NCBI RefSeq assembly: GCF_017877355.1
Contig: NZ_JAGIPR010000007.1
Location: 124,001 to 188,000 of the forward strand
DNA from: Chryseobacterium jejuense
GTDB lineage: Bacteria; Bacteroidota; Bacteroidia; Flavobacteriales; Weeksellaceae
DNA length: 64,000 nt
Direction of reading: 5' to 3'
In this document: piece by piece, positions 8,513 through 16,613 of the stretch
Layout of the letters: every line of letters begins with the position of its first letter
Numbering within the stretch: position 1 is the stretch's first letter
Notes under the pieces: generated by a model
Databases searched by the model: none
What the model saw: the letters and a program-made list of their open reading frames with translations, nothing else
Told to the model about the DNA's origin: nothing
Program-made: the position numbers and the translations under genes

Positions 8513-9562
8513 ATGGCATTTATTCAGATACCCAATGTATTGATTAAAGGTATTTCTGCCTGTGTTCCTAAAAACATAGTAAAAAATGAAAGCCTTGGGG
8601 ATCTCTTCCCCGAAGATGAACTTAAGAAAACAATTGAATCTGTTGGAATTGTAGAACGTCGTATTGTAGATAAGGATACTTGTGCATCTGATTTATGTTA
8701 CAATGCCGCAGAACAATTATTAAATGAAATGGATATCGATAGAAGTACTATTGATGTCCTGATTTTTATGTCTCAGACGTCAGACTTTAGAATTCCGGCA
8801 ACAGCTCCAATTCTACAGCATAGATTAGGATTAAGTAAAGATACTCTATGTTTTGATGTTTCTTTAGCATGTAGTGGATATGTTTATGCATTGACCACTG
8901 CATTATCCTATCTGAACTTACCAAATGTAAACCGTGTTTTGCTTTTAGATGGTGAAACATTCTCAAAAATAGTTAATCCAAAGGATAAAACAAATGCCTT
9001 ATTGTATGGAGATGCTGGAACAGCAACTTTACTAGAGAAAGGGGAAGGTGATTTCAATGCTGTACTTCATACAGATGGAGAAGGTTGGAGTGCGGTTTGT
9101 GTTCCAGGAGGAGGATCTAGAAAACCATTTTCGGAAGAAAGTTTGCTTGAAAAAGAACGAGAAGACGGAAGTATAGGAAATGATTTGGAGGTGTATATGA
9201 ACGGAATTGATGTCTTCAATTTTACCCTACGTGTAGTTCCGAAAAGCATTAAAGAGCTTTTAGAAAAAACAGGTACTAACATTGCAGACTATGGATCTAT
9301 AGTTTTCCATCAGGCGAATAAATTCATGATAGAGTTTTTTGCAAAAAAACTGAAATATGACATGAAAAATGTGCCAATAAGTTTAGACAAATTTGGAAAT
9401 ACAAGTTCTGCAACCATTCCATTAACGATTGTAAGTGAATTAAGGAATTGGAACTCTGAAAATAAAAAAATTATTATAAGTGGTTTTGGAGCAGGTTTGT
9501 CTTGGGCAGCTGCATCAATAGACTTATCTAATACACATATTTGCGAATTAACAGAATACTAA
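8513..9562 (+). CDS. 3-oxoacyl-ACP synthase III (KAS III/FabH-like), pathway-specific
   Basis: A 349-residue thiolase-fold condensing enzyme. The catalytic triad is complete: Cys120 in DVSLACSGYVYAL, His266 in IVFHQANKFMI, and Asn296 in FGNTSSATIPL. KAS III enzymes start chains by condensing an acyl-CoA with malonyl-ACP, which gives a 3-ketoacyl-ACP. Flanked by two ACPs, a FkbH-like protein and an SDR reductase, it probably makes a short ketoacyl chain for a sugar substituent rather than membrane lipid. It ends in TAATG, so its stop overlaps the start of the next gene by one base and implies translational coupling. Substrate specificity cannot be deduced by eye. Confidence 0.85.
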   Translation: MAFIQIPNVLIKGISACVPKNIVKNESLGDLFPEDELKKTIESVGIVERRIVDKDTCASDLCYNAAEQLLNEMDIDRSTIDVLIFMSQTSDFRIPATAPILQHRLGLSKDTLCFDVSLACSGYVYALTTALSYLNLPNVNRVLLLDGETFSKIVNPKDKTNALLYGDAGTATLLEKGEGDFNAVLHTDGEGWSAVCVPGGGSRKPFSEESLLEKEREDGSIGNDLEVYMNGIDVFNFTLRVVPKSIKELLEKTGTNIADYGSIVFHQANKFMIEFFAKKLKYDMKNVPISLDKFGNTSSATIPLTIVSELRNWNSENKKIIISGFGAGLSWAAASIDLSNTHICELTEY

Positions 9563-9954
9563 TGAAAGTACACCATTATGGATTAGCAACTAAGTCCATT
9601 GAGAAAAGCGTGAAAACATTTTTATCTTTAGGATACGAAACGTGTTCTGAAGTTATTTTTGATCCGCTACAAGGCGTGAATTTATTGTTCTTAAAAAATG
9701 AGAACGATCATTTAATTGAATTGGTTGAACCAGTTGCAGAAGAAAATCCTGTTTCTAAAATTTTATCTAAGTCAGGATCATCTTTATATCATATCTGTTA
9801 CGAAGTGGAAAACTTTAAGCAAAAAATAGAAGAACTTAAAAAACAACGTTTTGTGCAGGTGATTTCGCCAACCCCGGCAGTAGCGTTTAATGGAAGAAAC
9901 ATTTGTTTTTTATATAATCCTAATCTGGGACTTATTGAATTACTGGAAAAATGA
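9562..9954 (+). CDS. VOC/glyoxalase-fold protein, methylmalonyl-CoA epimerase-like
   Basis: A 130-residue protein with two beta-alpha-beta-beta-beta modules of the vicinal oxygen chelate fold. The four likely metal ligands are a His in KVHHYGLAT near the start, Glu in HLIELVEP, His in SLYHICYEV, and Glu in LGLIELLEK at the end, the arrangement seen in methylmalonyl-CoA epimerase. An epimerase- or isomerase-type step on an acyl thioester would fit the cassette, but an unrelated VOC activity is equally possible. ATG 9562 is chosen over an in-frame TTG at 9541, which lies inside the KAS III gene. It overlaps the next gene by 4 bases (ATGA). Confidence 0.75.
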   Translation: MKVHHYGLATKSIEKSVKTFLSLGYETCSEVIFDPLQGVNLLFLKNENDHLIELVEPVAEENPVSKILSKSGSSLYHICYEVENFKQKIEELKKQRFVQVISPTPAVAFNGRNICFLYNPNLGLIELLEK

Positions 9955-11537
9955 TGAGAAATTATATTTATAGAAATTATACTGTAGAATATCTTTTTGA
10001 TAATTCTTCAATATTCAGTGGCTATGGTGATGTATCATTACCCACGGAGGATTTTGACAATATTATATTGTTCTATCAGGTAGATCCAAGTAAAACTCCT
10101 GATAATCAAATAGACGAGATTGAGGAAATTAAATCAAAGATTTCATTAATTACAAACTTAATTACTGATAAAAGAGTTGTAATACTGACTCTATCTGAAA
10201 ATTTTCAAAATAACTGGCAAATTAAAAATGCAGAAGTTTCTGATGCTATTTCTCAGTTTAATAATGTCTTTTTAAAAGATCTTATGCTTAGACAGTCTAA
10301 TCTTAAGATAATAGACATTAATCAATTCTTTGAAAAACAACATTTAGACAAAGTAGATTGGAGATTCTTTTTTACTTCGCAGATGATTATTAACCCTAAA
10401 TTGGCTAAGCCTTTTAAAAAATGGTTTTTGTCACAGTTGGATTTTATAAGTCTGAAAAGAAAGAAATGTATTGTTCTTGATTGTGATAATACACTTTGGG
10501 GAGGAGTTGTAGGTGAAGATGGAGTGCATGGGGTTAAACTAGGACAAGATTATCCGGGAAATGCCTTTAAAAGTTTTCAGGAATTACTACTAGAATTATC
10601 CCGTAAAGGAGTTATTCTTGCTGTTTGTAGTAAAAATAACTTTGAAGATGTACAAGAGCTTTGGAATAATAATCTTAATAATCTAATCAATGATAAAGTA
10701 CTGTCTGCTTATCGAATTAATTGGCAAAATAAAGCTGAAAATATAAAATCGATTGCAGAAGAACTTAATATAGGTACAGATAGTTTTGTTTTTATTGATG
10801 ATAATCCAATTGAGAGAGGATTGGTGAAAGAATTTTTACCCGAAGTAACTGTGCCGGATTTTCCAGAAAAACCTTACGAGTTGGTTAATTTCTTTTGGAG
10901 TGTTTATAATGAATATTTTTCAACTTTTGAATTGTCTAACGAAGACATAAAAAAGACTGAACAATACAAAGAAAACTTTTTCCGAAATGAGAGTAAAAAG
11001 GTTTTTGAAAATATGGATGATTATCTGTCCAGTCTTGATATTGTGGTAGACATTATCCCAGCTAATGATGGTAATATTACCAGATTGGCGCAGATGACCC
11101 AAAAAACCAATCAGTTCAATCTCCGTACTCAACGTTATACGGAGGAAGATTTGAAAGCAAAGATGGATAATGGAGGACATATTTTCTGTGCTAATGTTAA
11201 AGACAAGTTTGGAGATAACGGAATAACTATCGAATGCATTATCGATGAAAATGAAGATGAGTTCTTTTTAGATTCTTATTTACTAAGCTGTCGTATTTTG
11301 GGGCGGGAAATTGAGAAGATAACCTTATTGAGTATCATTAAAAATCTAACTTCTATAAGTAATAAGCCTTTGAAAGCAGAGTACATTCCAAGCAAAAAGA
11401 ATGTAATGACAAAAGATTTTTTGGAAAAAGTAGGGTTTGTACTAGAAAAAGAGCTTGAGGATGGATCTAAATATTATAATTTTGATCCAAGTCAAAATAT
11501 CGAAATAAAAGATTATTATACAATTAATATAAAATAA
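9951..11537 (+). CDS. FkbH-like HAD-superfamily protein with C-terminal GNAT-like domain
   Basis: The 528-residue protein follows the FkbH layout. An N-terminal region (1-165) of unclear fold precedes a HAD phosphatase-like domain with motif I KCIVLDCDNTLWGGVVGEDG at about 172-191 and motif IV FIDDNPIERG at about 281-290. The C-terminal region (about 350-520) is acyltransferase-like and includes MTQKTNQFNLRTQRYTEEDL. Known FkbH proteins take a phosphoglycerate-derived unit, remove phosphate and load it on an ACP; other family members serve sugar-acyl pathways. The adjacent ACP genes on both sides support an ACP-loading role. The substrate here is unknown. It overlaps the VOC gene by 4 bases and is followed 5 bases later by the second ACP. 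Confidence 0.85.
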   Translation: MMRNYIYRNYTVEYLFDNSSIFSGYGDVSLPTEDFDNIILFYQVDPSKTPDNQIDEIEEIKSKISLITNLITDKRVVILTLSENFQNNWQIKNAEVSDAISQFNNVFLKDLMLRQSNLKIIDINQFFEKQHLDKVDWRFFFTSQMIINPKLAKPFKKWFLSQLDFISLKRKKCIVLDCDNTLWGGVVGEDGVHGVKLGQDYPGNAFKSFQELLLELSRKGVILAVCSKNNFEDVQELWNNNLNNLINDKVLSAYRINWQNKAENIKSIAEELNIGTDSFVFIDDNPIERGLVKEFLPEVTVPDFPEKPYELVNFFWSVYNEYFSTFELSNEDIKKTEQYKENFFRNESKKVFENMDDYLSSLDIVVDIIPANDGNITRLAQMTQKTNQFNLRTQRYTEEDLKAKMDNGGHIFCANVKDKFGDNGITIECIIDENEDEFFLDSYLLSCRILGREIEKITLLSIIKNLTSISNKPLKAEYIPSKKNVMTKDFLEKVGFVLEKELEDGSKYYNFDPSQNIEIKDYYTINIK

Positions 11538-11542
11538 AAACT

Positions 11543-11761
11543 ATGAAAGAAAAGATTATAGAAATAATGGCTGAAGTATTTGAAATGCCGGTTAATGAAT
11601 TTCCAACTGAAATTACACAAGGAAATATCGAAAATTGGGATTCATTGAAGCACCTGAATCTTATCGTTGAATTAGAAGATGCTTTTGATAAATCATTCGA
11701 ACCAGAAGAAATCAGTGAAATGACTTCTATGGATAAAATCATTGAGATGATTGAAAAATAA
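11543..11761 (+). CDS. Acyl carrier protein (second of two in the cassette)
   Basis: A 72-residue acyl carrier protein with a canonical attachment site, NWDSLKHLNLIVELEDAF; the serine of DSL (about residue 34) takes the phosphopantetheine. The acidic C-terminal helix ends in MTSMDKIIEMIEK. It sits between the FkbH-like gene and the SDR, spaced 5 bases on either side. Small ACPs next to FkbH genes usually receive the acyl unit loaded by FkbH. That two distinct ACPs are kept in one short cassette suggests a starter unit and an extender unit, or successive handling of one chain (inference). Confidence 0.9.
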   Translation: MKEKIIEIMAEVFEMPVNEFPTEITQGNIENWDSLKHLNLIVELEDAFDKSFEPEEISEMTSMDKIIEMIEK

Positions 11762-11766
11762 ATAGA

Positions 11767-12519
11767 ATGGAATTAGCTAATCACAAAATATTAATTGTTG
11801 GAGCTTCTTCAGGAATAGGTAAAGCCTCAGCTATTGACCTTGCTAAGAAAGGAGCTAAATTAGTACTTATTGCAAGATCAGAAGATAAATTAAAAGAAGT
11901 TCTGGAATCATGTGAAGGATCCGGGCATAGTTATTTTGCAGTGGATGTAAAAGATGAAAAAGAATTAGAAGCTGCTATTTCTTCCTCAGCAAAAGAAACT
12001 GGTGAACCTTTTACAGGCTTTGTATATTCTGCTGGTCAAGAAGGGACAATTCCGTTAAAATTTGTAAAATCTGATTTTCTAACTGACATTCTTCAGGTAA
12101 ATACTATTCCTGCATTATTGATCACTAAAATTCTTCAGAAAAAAGGGAATTTTTCTTCTGAAGGCGGATCTATTGTATTTATCAGTTCTGTGATGGGTAG
12201 TTTAGGACAGCCTGCTAAAGCAGCGTATTGCATGTCTAAAGGTGCTCTGGTTACAGCTTCAAAAGCATTAGCTTTAGAATTAGCTTCCAAGAGAATCAGG
12301 GTGAACTGTATTTCACCAGGTATGGTTACCACTGAAATGTCATCTAAAATTTTAGATTCAATCAGTGAAGAAAGCATAAAAGAAATAAAAAAAATGCATC
12401 CGCTAGGCATAGGGGAAGTTGAAGATGTGGTGAATGGAATTACATTTTTAATTTCAGATAAATCAAAATGGATTACCGGAATTGATTTATTAATTGATGG
12501 AGGATATAGTGCACAATAA
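11767..12519 (+). CDS. SDR-family oxidoreductase, FabG-like ketoreductase
   Basis: A 250-residue classical short-chain dehydrogenase. VGASSGIGKASAIDL is the NAD(P)-binding glycine motif. Catalytic residues are the Ser in VFISSVMGS (about residue 139) and the Tyr-x-x-x-Lys in AAYCMSKGALVT (about 155-159). RVNCISPGMVTTEM is the usual post-catalytic segment and GIDLLIDGGYS the conserved end. A basic residue after the glycine motif (ARSEDK) suggests NADPH. In this cassette the natural task is reduction of a 3-ketoacyl-ACP, made by the KAS III, to a 3-hydroxyacyl-ACP, although sugar oxidation cannot be excluded. It follows the ACP by 5 bases and precedes the aminotransferase by 10. Confidence 0.85.
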   Translation: MELANHKILIVGASSGIGKASAIDLAKKGAKLVLIARSEDKLKEVLESCEGSGHSYFAVDVKDEKELEAAISSSAKETGEPFTGFVYSAGQEGTIPLKFVKSDFLTDILQVNTIPALLITKILQKKGNFSSEGGSIVFISSVMGSLGQPAKAAYCMSKGALVTASKALALELASKRIRVNCISPGMVTTEMSSKILDSISEESIKEIKKMHPLGIGEVEDVVNGITFLISDKSKWITGIDLLIDGGYSAQ

Positions 12520-12529
12520 AAAAAATACA

Positions 12530-13666
12530 ATGTCACAAAAAATCTGGCTTTCCTCACCACATATGGGAGGTAACGAGCAAAAATATATCAACGAAGCTTT
12601 TAGAGAAAACTGGGTGGCACCGTTGGGGCCTAACGTGAACGGCTTTGAAGAAGATTTAGAAAAATTTTTAAATAAAGACGTAAAAGTTGCTGCTCTATCT
12701 GCAGGAACAGCAGCCATTCACCTTGCGTTAATTGAATCAGGTGTTCAACACGGAGATGAAGTAGTTTGCCAATCTATGACATTCTCTGCATCTGCAAATC
12801 CTATTGCATATTGCGGAGCAACTCCTGTTTTTGTAGACAGTGAACCGGATACATGGAATATCTGTCCAAAAGCATTAAGAGAAGCCATTGAAGACAGAAT
12901 TCAAAAAGGGAAGAAACCAAAGGCTATCATTATTGTTCACTTATACGGAATGCCTGCAAAAATGGATGAAATTATTGCGATTTCGAAAGAATTTGGAATA
13001 GATCTAATTGAAGATGCAGCGGAAGCTTTGGGATCAACATATAAGGGGCAAGCTTGTGGAACATTTGGACGTTTCGGAGTTCTGAGCTTTAACGGAAATA
13101 AAATTATTACTACTTCAGGCGGTGGTGCATTGGTAAGTCATACACAAGAAGACAAAGATAAGATTGTTTTCTTATCAACTCAGGCTCGTGACAATGCTCC
13201 TCACTATCAGCATTCTCATATCGGATTCAATTATAGAATGAGTAATATTGTGGCAGGAATCGGAAGAGGTCAGATGGAGGTGCTGAAAGATCGTATAGAG
13301 GCGAGAAGAGGGATGCATGACTTTTATGTTGAGGTTTTTAAAGATATCGATGGAGTAGAAGTGTTCTCTGAACCGAATTCAGACTTTTATTCCAATCATT
13401 GGCTTTCTGCAATCATTGTTAACCCAGATATTGCTGGAAAAAACAGAGAAGATTTAAGACTCGCATTTTTAGAAGATAATATTGAATCAAGACCGCTTTG
13501 GAAGCCAATGCATTTACAACCTGTCTTTGCTGATGCTCCTTATTATGGAACAAATATTTCTGAGAAATTATTCGAGAACGGATTGTGCCTACCATCAGGA
13601 TCTAATCTTACTGAAGAAGAAAAAGAAAGGATTGCAACTATAATCAATAAGTTTTTTAAAGGTTAA
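12530..13666 (+). CDS. pglE: UDP-4-keto-sugar aminotransferase, PglE-like (DegT/DnrJ/EryC1/StrS)
   Basis: A 378-residue PLP-dependent sugar aminotransferase that tracks PglE closely: LSSPHMGGNEQKYI at the start, then HLYGMPAKMDEI, LIEDAAEALGS, and SFNGNKIITTSGGGAL with the PLP-binding lysine at about residue 191. STQARDNAPHY, NYRMSNI, SRPLWKPMH and CLPSGSNL follow. PglE converts a UDP-4-keto-6-deoxy-GlcNAc to the 4-amino sugar, the substrate for a PglD-type acyltransferase like the one at 7626. The dehydratase that would supply the keto sugar (PglF-like) is not in the window. ATG 12530 is used because the upstream in-frame ATG at 12494 lies inside the SDR gene and adds unrelated residues. Confidence 0.88.
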   Translation: MSQKIWLSSPHMGGNEQKYINEAFRENWVAPLGPNVNGFEEDLEKFLNKDVKVAALSAGTAAIHLALIESGVQHGDEVVCQSMTFSASANPIAYCGATPVFVDSEPDTWNICPKALREAIEDRIQKGKKPKAIIIVHLYGMPAKMDEIIAISKEFGIDLIEDAAEALGSTYKGQACGTFGRFGVLSFNGNKIITTSGGGALVSHTQEDKDKIVFLSTQARDNAPHYQHSHIGFNYRMSNIVAGIGRGQMEVLKDRIEARRGMHDFYVEVFKDIDGVEVFSEPNSDFYSNHWLSAIIVNPDIAGKNREDLRLAFLEDNIESRPLWKPMHLQPVFADAPYYGTNISEKLFENGLCLPSGSNLTEEEKERIATIINKFFKG

Positions 13667-13677
13667 TATTTTTTCTG

Positions 13678-14247
13678 ATGAATTATAGAAGGTTTGGGAA
13701 AATTATTTTTGATTGTGTTTTATCAATTCTTTTATTATTTCCCTTATTTCCTCTACTCATTCTCTTATTTATAATATCAAGCCTGGATACCTGGTCTAAC
13801 GGTATTTTTTTTCAAAAAAGAGTTGGACAGAATGGAAAGGTTTTTATGATCTATAAATTAAAAACAATTGACCCCAAAAAAGGAAAAAGTTCCCCAATAG
13901 GATTAATACTCAGAAAGTATAAACTTGATGAACTTCCTCAGCTCTTTAATATTTTAAAAGGTGACATGAGCTTTGTAGGGCCTCGTCCTGATATTGAAGG
14001 ATATTATGATAGCCTGGAGGGAGAAGATCGTAAAGTCTTACAATTAAAACCCGGATTAACTTCCGAAGCGAGTATTAAATATAGTAATGAAGATACTTTG
14101 CTAAAATCTCAGAAAGATCCTTTGTCGTATAACGATAATATAATATTTCCGGATAAAGTAAAAATGAATTTGAACTATCTTGAAAATATTTCTTTCAAAG
14201 AAGATTTGAGTATTTTATGGAGAACATTTTTCAAAATATTAAAATAA
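13678..14247 (+). CDS. Second phosphoglycosyl transferase (bacterial sugar transferase family)
   Basis: The 189-residue protein has an N-terminal re-entrant hydrophobic segment (about 10-35) followed by FFQKRVGQNGKVFMIYKLKT, YKLDELPQLFNILKGDM with the catalytic Asp-Glu pair, and SFVGPRPDIEGYY. It is therefore a monotopic initiating transferase like the gene at 7014. The C-terminal part differs: LKPGLTSEASIKYSNED replaces the [10 protein letters not shown] block, a form seen in a separate subfamily with another sugar specificity. All catalytic blocks are present, so it does not look decayed. Having two such enzymes in one locus is unusual. They may start two different glycans, or one may serve protein or lipid modification (inference). 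Confidence 0.8.
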   Translation: MNYRRFGKIIFDCVLSILLLFPLFPLLILLFIISSLDTWSNGIFFQKRVGQNGKVFMIYKLKTIDPKKGKSSPIGLILRKYKLDELPQLFNILKGDMSFVGPRPDIEGYYDSLEGEDRKVLQLKPGLTSEASIKYSNEDTLLKSQKDPLSYNDNIIFPDKVKMNLNYLENISFKEDLSILWRTFFKILK

Positions 14248-14285
14248 ATTTGAAACCCTATAATTAATTAAGGATCCAATAAATT

Positions 14286-14831
14286 ATGAAAATTAAAGAA
14301 ACCCCGCTTAAAGACTGTTATATTATAGAGCCTACCATTTTCGAAGATGATAGAGGTTACTTTTTTGAAAAGTTCAACGAAAAAAAGTTTGAAGAACTTA
14401 CAGGAATGAACGGACATTTTGTTCAGGATAATATTTCTAAATCATCTTATGGCGTATTAAGAGGATTACATCTTCAGAAAGGGGAGCATGCCCAGGCAAA
14501 ACTAGTTTCTTGTCTTGAAGGTAGCGTATGGGATGTGGCGGTAGATCTTAGAGAAGATTCTCCTACATTCGGAAAATGGTTCGGAATTGAACTTACAGCA
14601 GAAAATAAGTTGCAGCTTTATGTACCAAGAGGTTTTGGACATGGTTTTTCTGTATTAAGCACAAATGCAGTATTCTCTTATAAATGTGACAATTTTTATA
14701 ATAAAGAATCGGAAGGAAGTGTAAGATTTAACGATCCTGACCTGAATATAGATTGGCAGATTGATGAAAAAGATGCCGTCCTTTCAGAAAAAGACCAAAA
14801 TGCCCCTGGCTTTAAAGAAAAAAACTTTTAA
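14286..14831 (+). CDS. rfbC: dTDP-4-dehydrorhamnose 3,5-epimerase
   Basis: The 181-residue protein shows the RmlC cupin signature: IIEPTIFEDDRGYFFE at the start, NISKSSYGVLRGLHLQKG with the catalytic His in RGLHLQ, WDVAVDLREDSPTFGKW, YVPRGFGHGFSVLS, and the region YKCDNFYNKE with the catalytic Tyr. It converts dTDP-4-keto-6-deoxyglucose to the 4-keto-L-rhamno form, the third step of dTDP-L-rhamnose synthesis. It is the last gene of the sugar locus, 38 bases after the second transferase, and ends just before a strong hairpin terminator. rfbA, rfbB and rfbD are absent from the window, so they must lie elsewhere. Its presence supports the rhamnose-type epimerase call at 4822. Confidence 0.93.
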   Translation: MKIKETPLKDCYIIEPTIFEDDRGYFFEKFNEKKFEELTGMNGHFVQDNISKSSYGVLRGLHLQKGEHAQAKLVSCLEGSVWDVAVDLREDSPTFGKWFGIELTAENKLQLYVPRGFGHGFSVLSTNAVFSYKCDNFYNKESEGSVRFNDPDLNIDWQIDEKDAVLSEKDQNAPGFKEKNF

Positions 14832-14843
14832 AGTATACTATTG

Positions 14844-14876
14844 AAAACCACTTTTTTAAAGTGGTTTTTATTTTTG
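14844..14876 (+). terminator. Rho-independent terminator of the polysaccharide locus
   Basis: An 11-bp perfect stem (14844-14854 with 14858-14868), three-base loop TTT, followed by a T-rich run to 14875. It begins 13 bases after the rfbC stop and marks the end of the sugar operon. Confidence 0.85.
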
Positions 14877-14908
14877 TAATCTTTACTCTTTAATATTTTG
14901 TATCTTTG
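14873..14908 (+). promoter_or_regulatory. rimO promoter (TTTG / TATCTTTG)
   Basis: TTTG at 14873-14876 and TATCTTTG at 14901-14908, 24 bases apart, match the Bacteroidota sigma-factor consensus with slightly long spacing. Transcription should begin near 14914, leaving a leader of about 14 bases before the ATG at 14928. An in-frame TTG at 14898 lies in this promoter and is not a start. Confidence 0.7.
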
Positions 14909-14927
14909 CAGACTCAAAATCAAAAAG

Positions 14928-16229
14928 ATGCGTACAAAATCGGTAGGGAAGAAAAAAATCAATGTAGTTACACTTGGATGTTCCAAAAATGTATATGACT
15001 CTGAGGTATTAATGAGCCAGCTGAAAGCCAATGGGAAGGAAGTGGTTCACGAAGACCGTGGGGATATTGTTGTTATTAATACCTGCGGATTTATTGATAA
15101 TGCTAAAGAAGAATCTATCAATACCATTTTAGATTATGTAGAGGCTAAAAACAGAGGTGAAGTAGAAAAAGTATTCGTTACAGGTTGCCTTTCTGAAAGA
15201 TATAAACCAGACTTGGTTAAAGAAATTCCGGATGTAGACCAGTATTTTGGTACAAGAGATCTTCCTATGTTATTAAAGCATCTTGGTGCAGACTATAAGC
15301 ATGAATTGGTAGGGGAGAGATTAACTACTACTCCTAAACATTATGCATACCTTAAAATTTCAGAAGGATGTGACAGACCATGTTCTTTCTGTGCTATTCC
15401 TTTGATGAGAGGAGGTCACGTTTCCACTCCTATTGAGAAGTTGGTATCTGAAGCTCAGAAATTGGCCAAAAAAGGAACCAAAGAATTAATTCTTATTGCT
15501 CAGGATCTAACGTATTATGGGTTGGATATTTATAAAAAACGAGCATTAGGAGATTTGCTGAAAGAATTAGTAAAAGTAGAAGGAGTAGAGTGGATCCGTC
15601 TTCATTATGCTTTTCCAAGTGGTTTCCCTGAAGATGTTTTAGATATTATCCGTGAAGAACCTAAAGTTTGTAATTATATAGATATTCCTCTTCAGCACAT
15701 CAATTCTGATCTGTTGAAATCAATGAAAAGAGGAACTACCCATGAGAAAACTGATGCTCTTTTAGGAAAATTCAGAGAAAAAGTTCCCGATATGGCAATC
15801 AGAACAACCCTGATTGTAGGATACCCAGGGGAAACTGAAGAAAGATTCCAGGAACTTAAAGACTGGGTAAAAGAGCAGAAATTTGACAGATTAGGATGCT
15901 TTACCTATTCTCACGAGGAAAATACCGGTGCTTATGTATTGGAAGATGATATTCCACAGGAAGTAAAAGAAGCAAGGGTAGAAGAAATCATGGAAGTGCA
16001 GTCTCAGATTTCTTGGGAAAAGAACCAGGAAAAAGTAGGAAAAGTGTTCAGATGTATCTTCGACCGTAAAGAAGGGAACTATTTTATCGGAAGAACAGAA
16101 TACGACTCTCCGGACGTAGATAATACCGTTTTGGTATCCGCTGAAGATACTTATATTTCCATCGGAGAATTTGCAGATGTGAAGATTACTTCAGCAGAAG
16201 AGTTTGATTTATACGGTGAATTATTATAG
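14928..16229 (+). CDS. rimO: Ribosomal protein uS12 methylthiotransferase
   Basis: A 433-residue radical-SAM methylthiotransferase. The N-terminal domain binds one iron-sulfur cluster through Cys residues in TLGCSKNVYDSE, INTCGFIDNAKEE and TGCLSERY. The radical-SAM core carries the CxxxCxxC motif in SEGCDRPCSFCAIPLMRGG, and the C-terminal part is a TRAM domain that binds the target. LGCSKN and the RGGHVSTPIEKLV block distinguish RimO from the related MiaB. The enzyme adds a methylthio group to a conserved aspartate of ribosomal protein S12. It is transcribed alone from its own promoter, after the terminator of the sugar locus. Confidence 0.93.
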   Translation: MRTKSVGKKKINVVTLGCSKNVYDSEVLMSQLKANGKEVVHEDRGDIVVINTCGFIDNAKEESINTILDYVEAKNRGEVEKVFVTGCLSERYKPDLVKEIPDVDQYFGTRDLPMLLKHLGADYKHELVGERLTTTPKHYAYLKISEGCDRPCSFCAIPLMRGGHVSTPIEKLVSEAQKLAKKGTKELILIAQDLTYYGLDIYKKRALGDLLKELVKVEGVEWIRLHYAFPSGFPEDVLDIIREEPKVCNYIDIPLQHINSDLLKSMKRGTTHEKTDALLGKFREKVPDMAIRTTLIVGYPGETEERFQELKDWVKEQKFDRLGCFTYSHEENTGAYVLEDDIPQEVKEARVEEIMEVQSQISWEKNQEKVGKVFRCIFDRKEGNYFIGRTEYDSPDVDNTVLVSAEDTYISIGEFADVKITSAEEFDLYGELL

Positions 16230-16613
16230 AAATATAAAACATTATTAATCAGGAAGAAAAGTTTTGCTTTCTGAGAGGTGAAAAATCAGATATTAATAGG
16301 ATTTAACATAAATAATTTATGGTATTTTTTTTAAATAATTGATTTTCAGCATGTTGTATTTTTAAGTGTTAAGATTTTTTAATTTTCTATCATAAAGTAT
16401 GTAAATTAAAAAATTATGTCTTAAATTTGCGCAATAAGCAATGTTTTTAAATCATATGCTATCAATAAGTTATTTATTAAAATTGGGCTAAAACTCAAAA
16501 AATATGTTTTTTTTTATTTATATTAGCCTTAAGATAATAATCGCAAGTTGAGATACATTTTCCTTTTTGGAAATTTTGATGAAAAATAATGTAATTAAAA
16601 TCTTTAAAAACTT
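16230..16613 (+). promoter_or_regulatory. AT-rich 384-base gap with a probable promoter for the secreted-protein pair
   Basis: No open reading frame of interest. A -7-like TAAATTTG at 16422-16429 would give a leader of about 180 bases for the gene at 16614, with no good TTG element at the normal distance upstream. No clear terminator hairpin was found for rimO. The long AT-rich leader could hold regulation, but nothing specific is recognisable. Confidence 0.4.

Noticed and set aside
7014..13666. Bacillosamine genes as a protein N-glycosylation (Pgl) locus
   Set aside because: No oligosaccharyltransferase PglB or PglK-type flippase is present, and the genes sit inside a glycan-polymer locus with an EpsG polymerase and RfbC.
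13678..14247. Second sugar transferase as a decayed copy of the first
   Set aside because: The frame is intact and all catalytic blocks are present. It differs as a separate subfamily rather than as a damaged copy.
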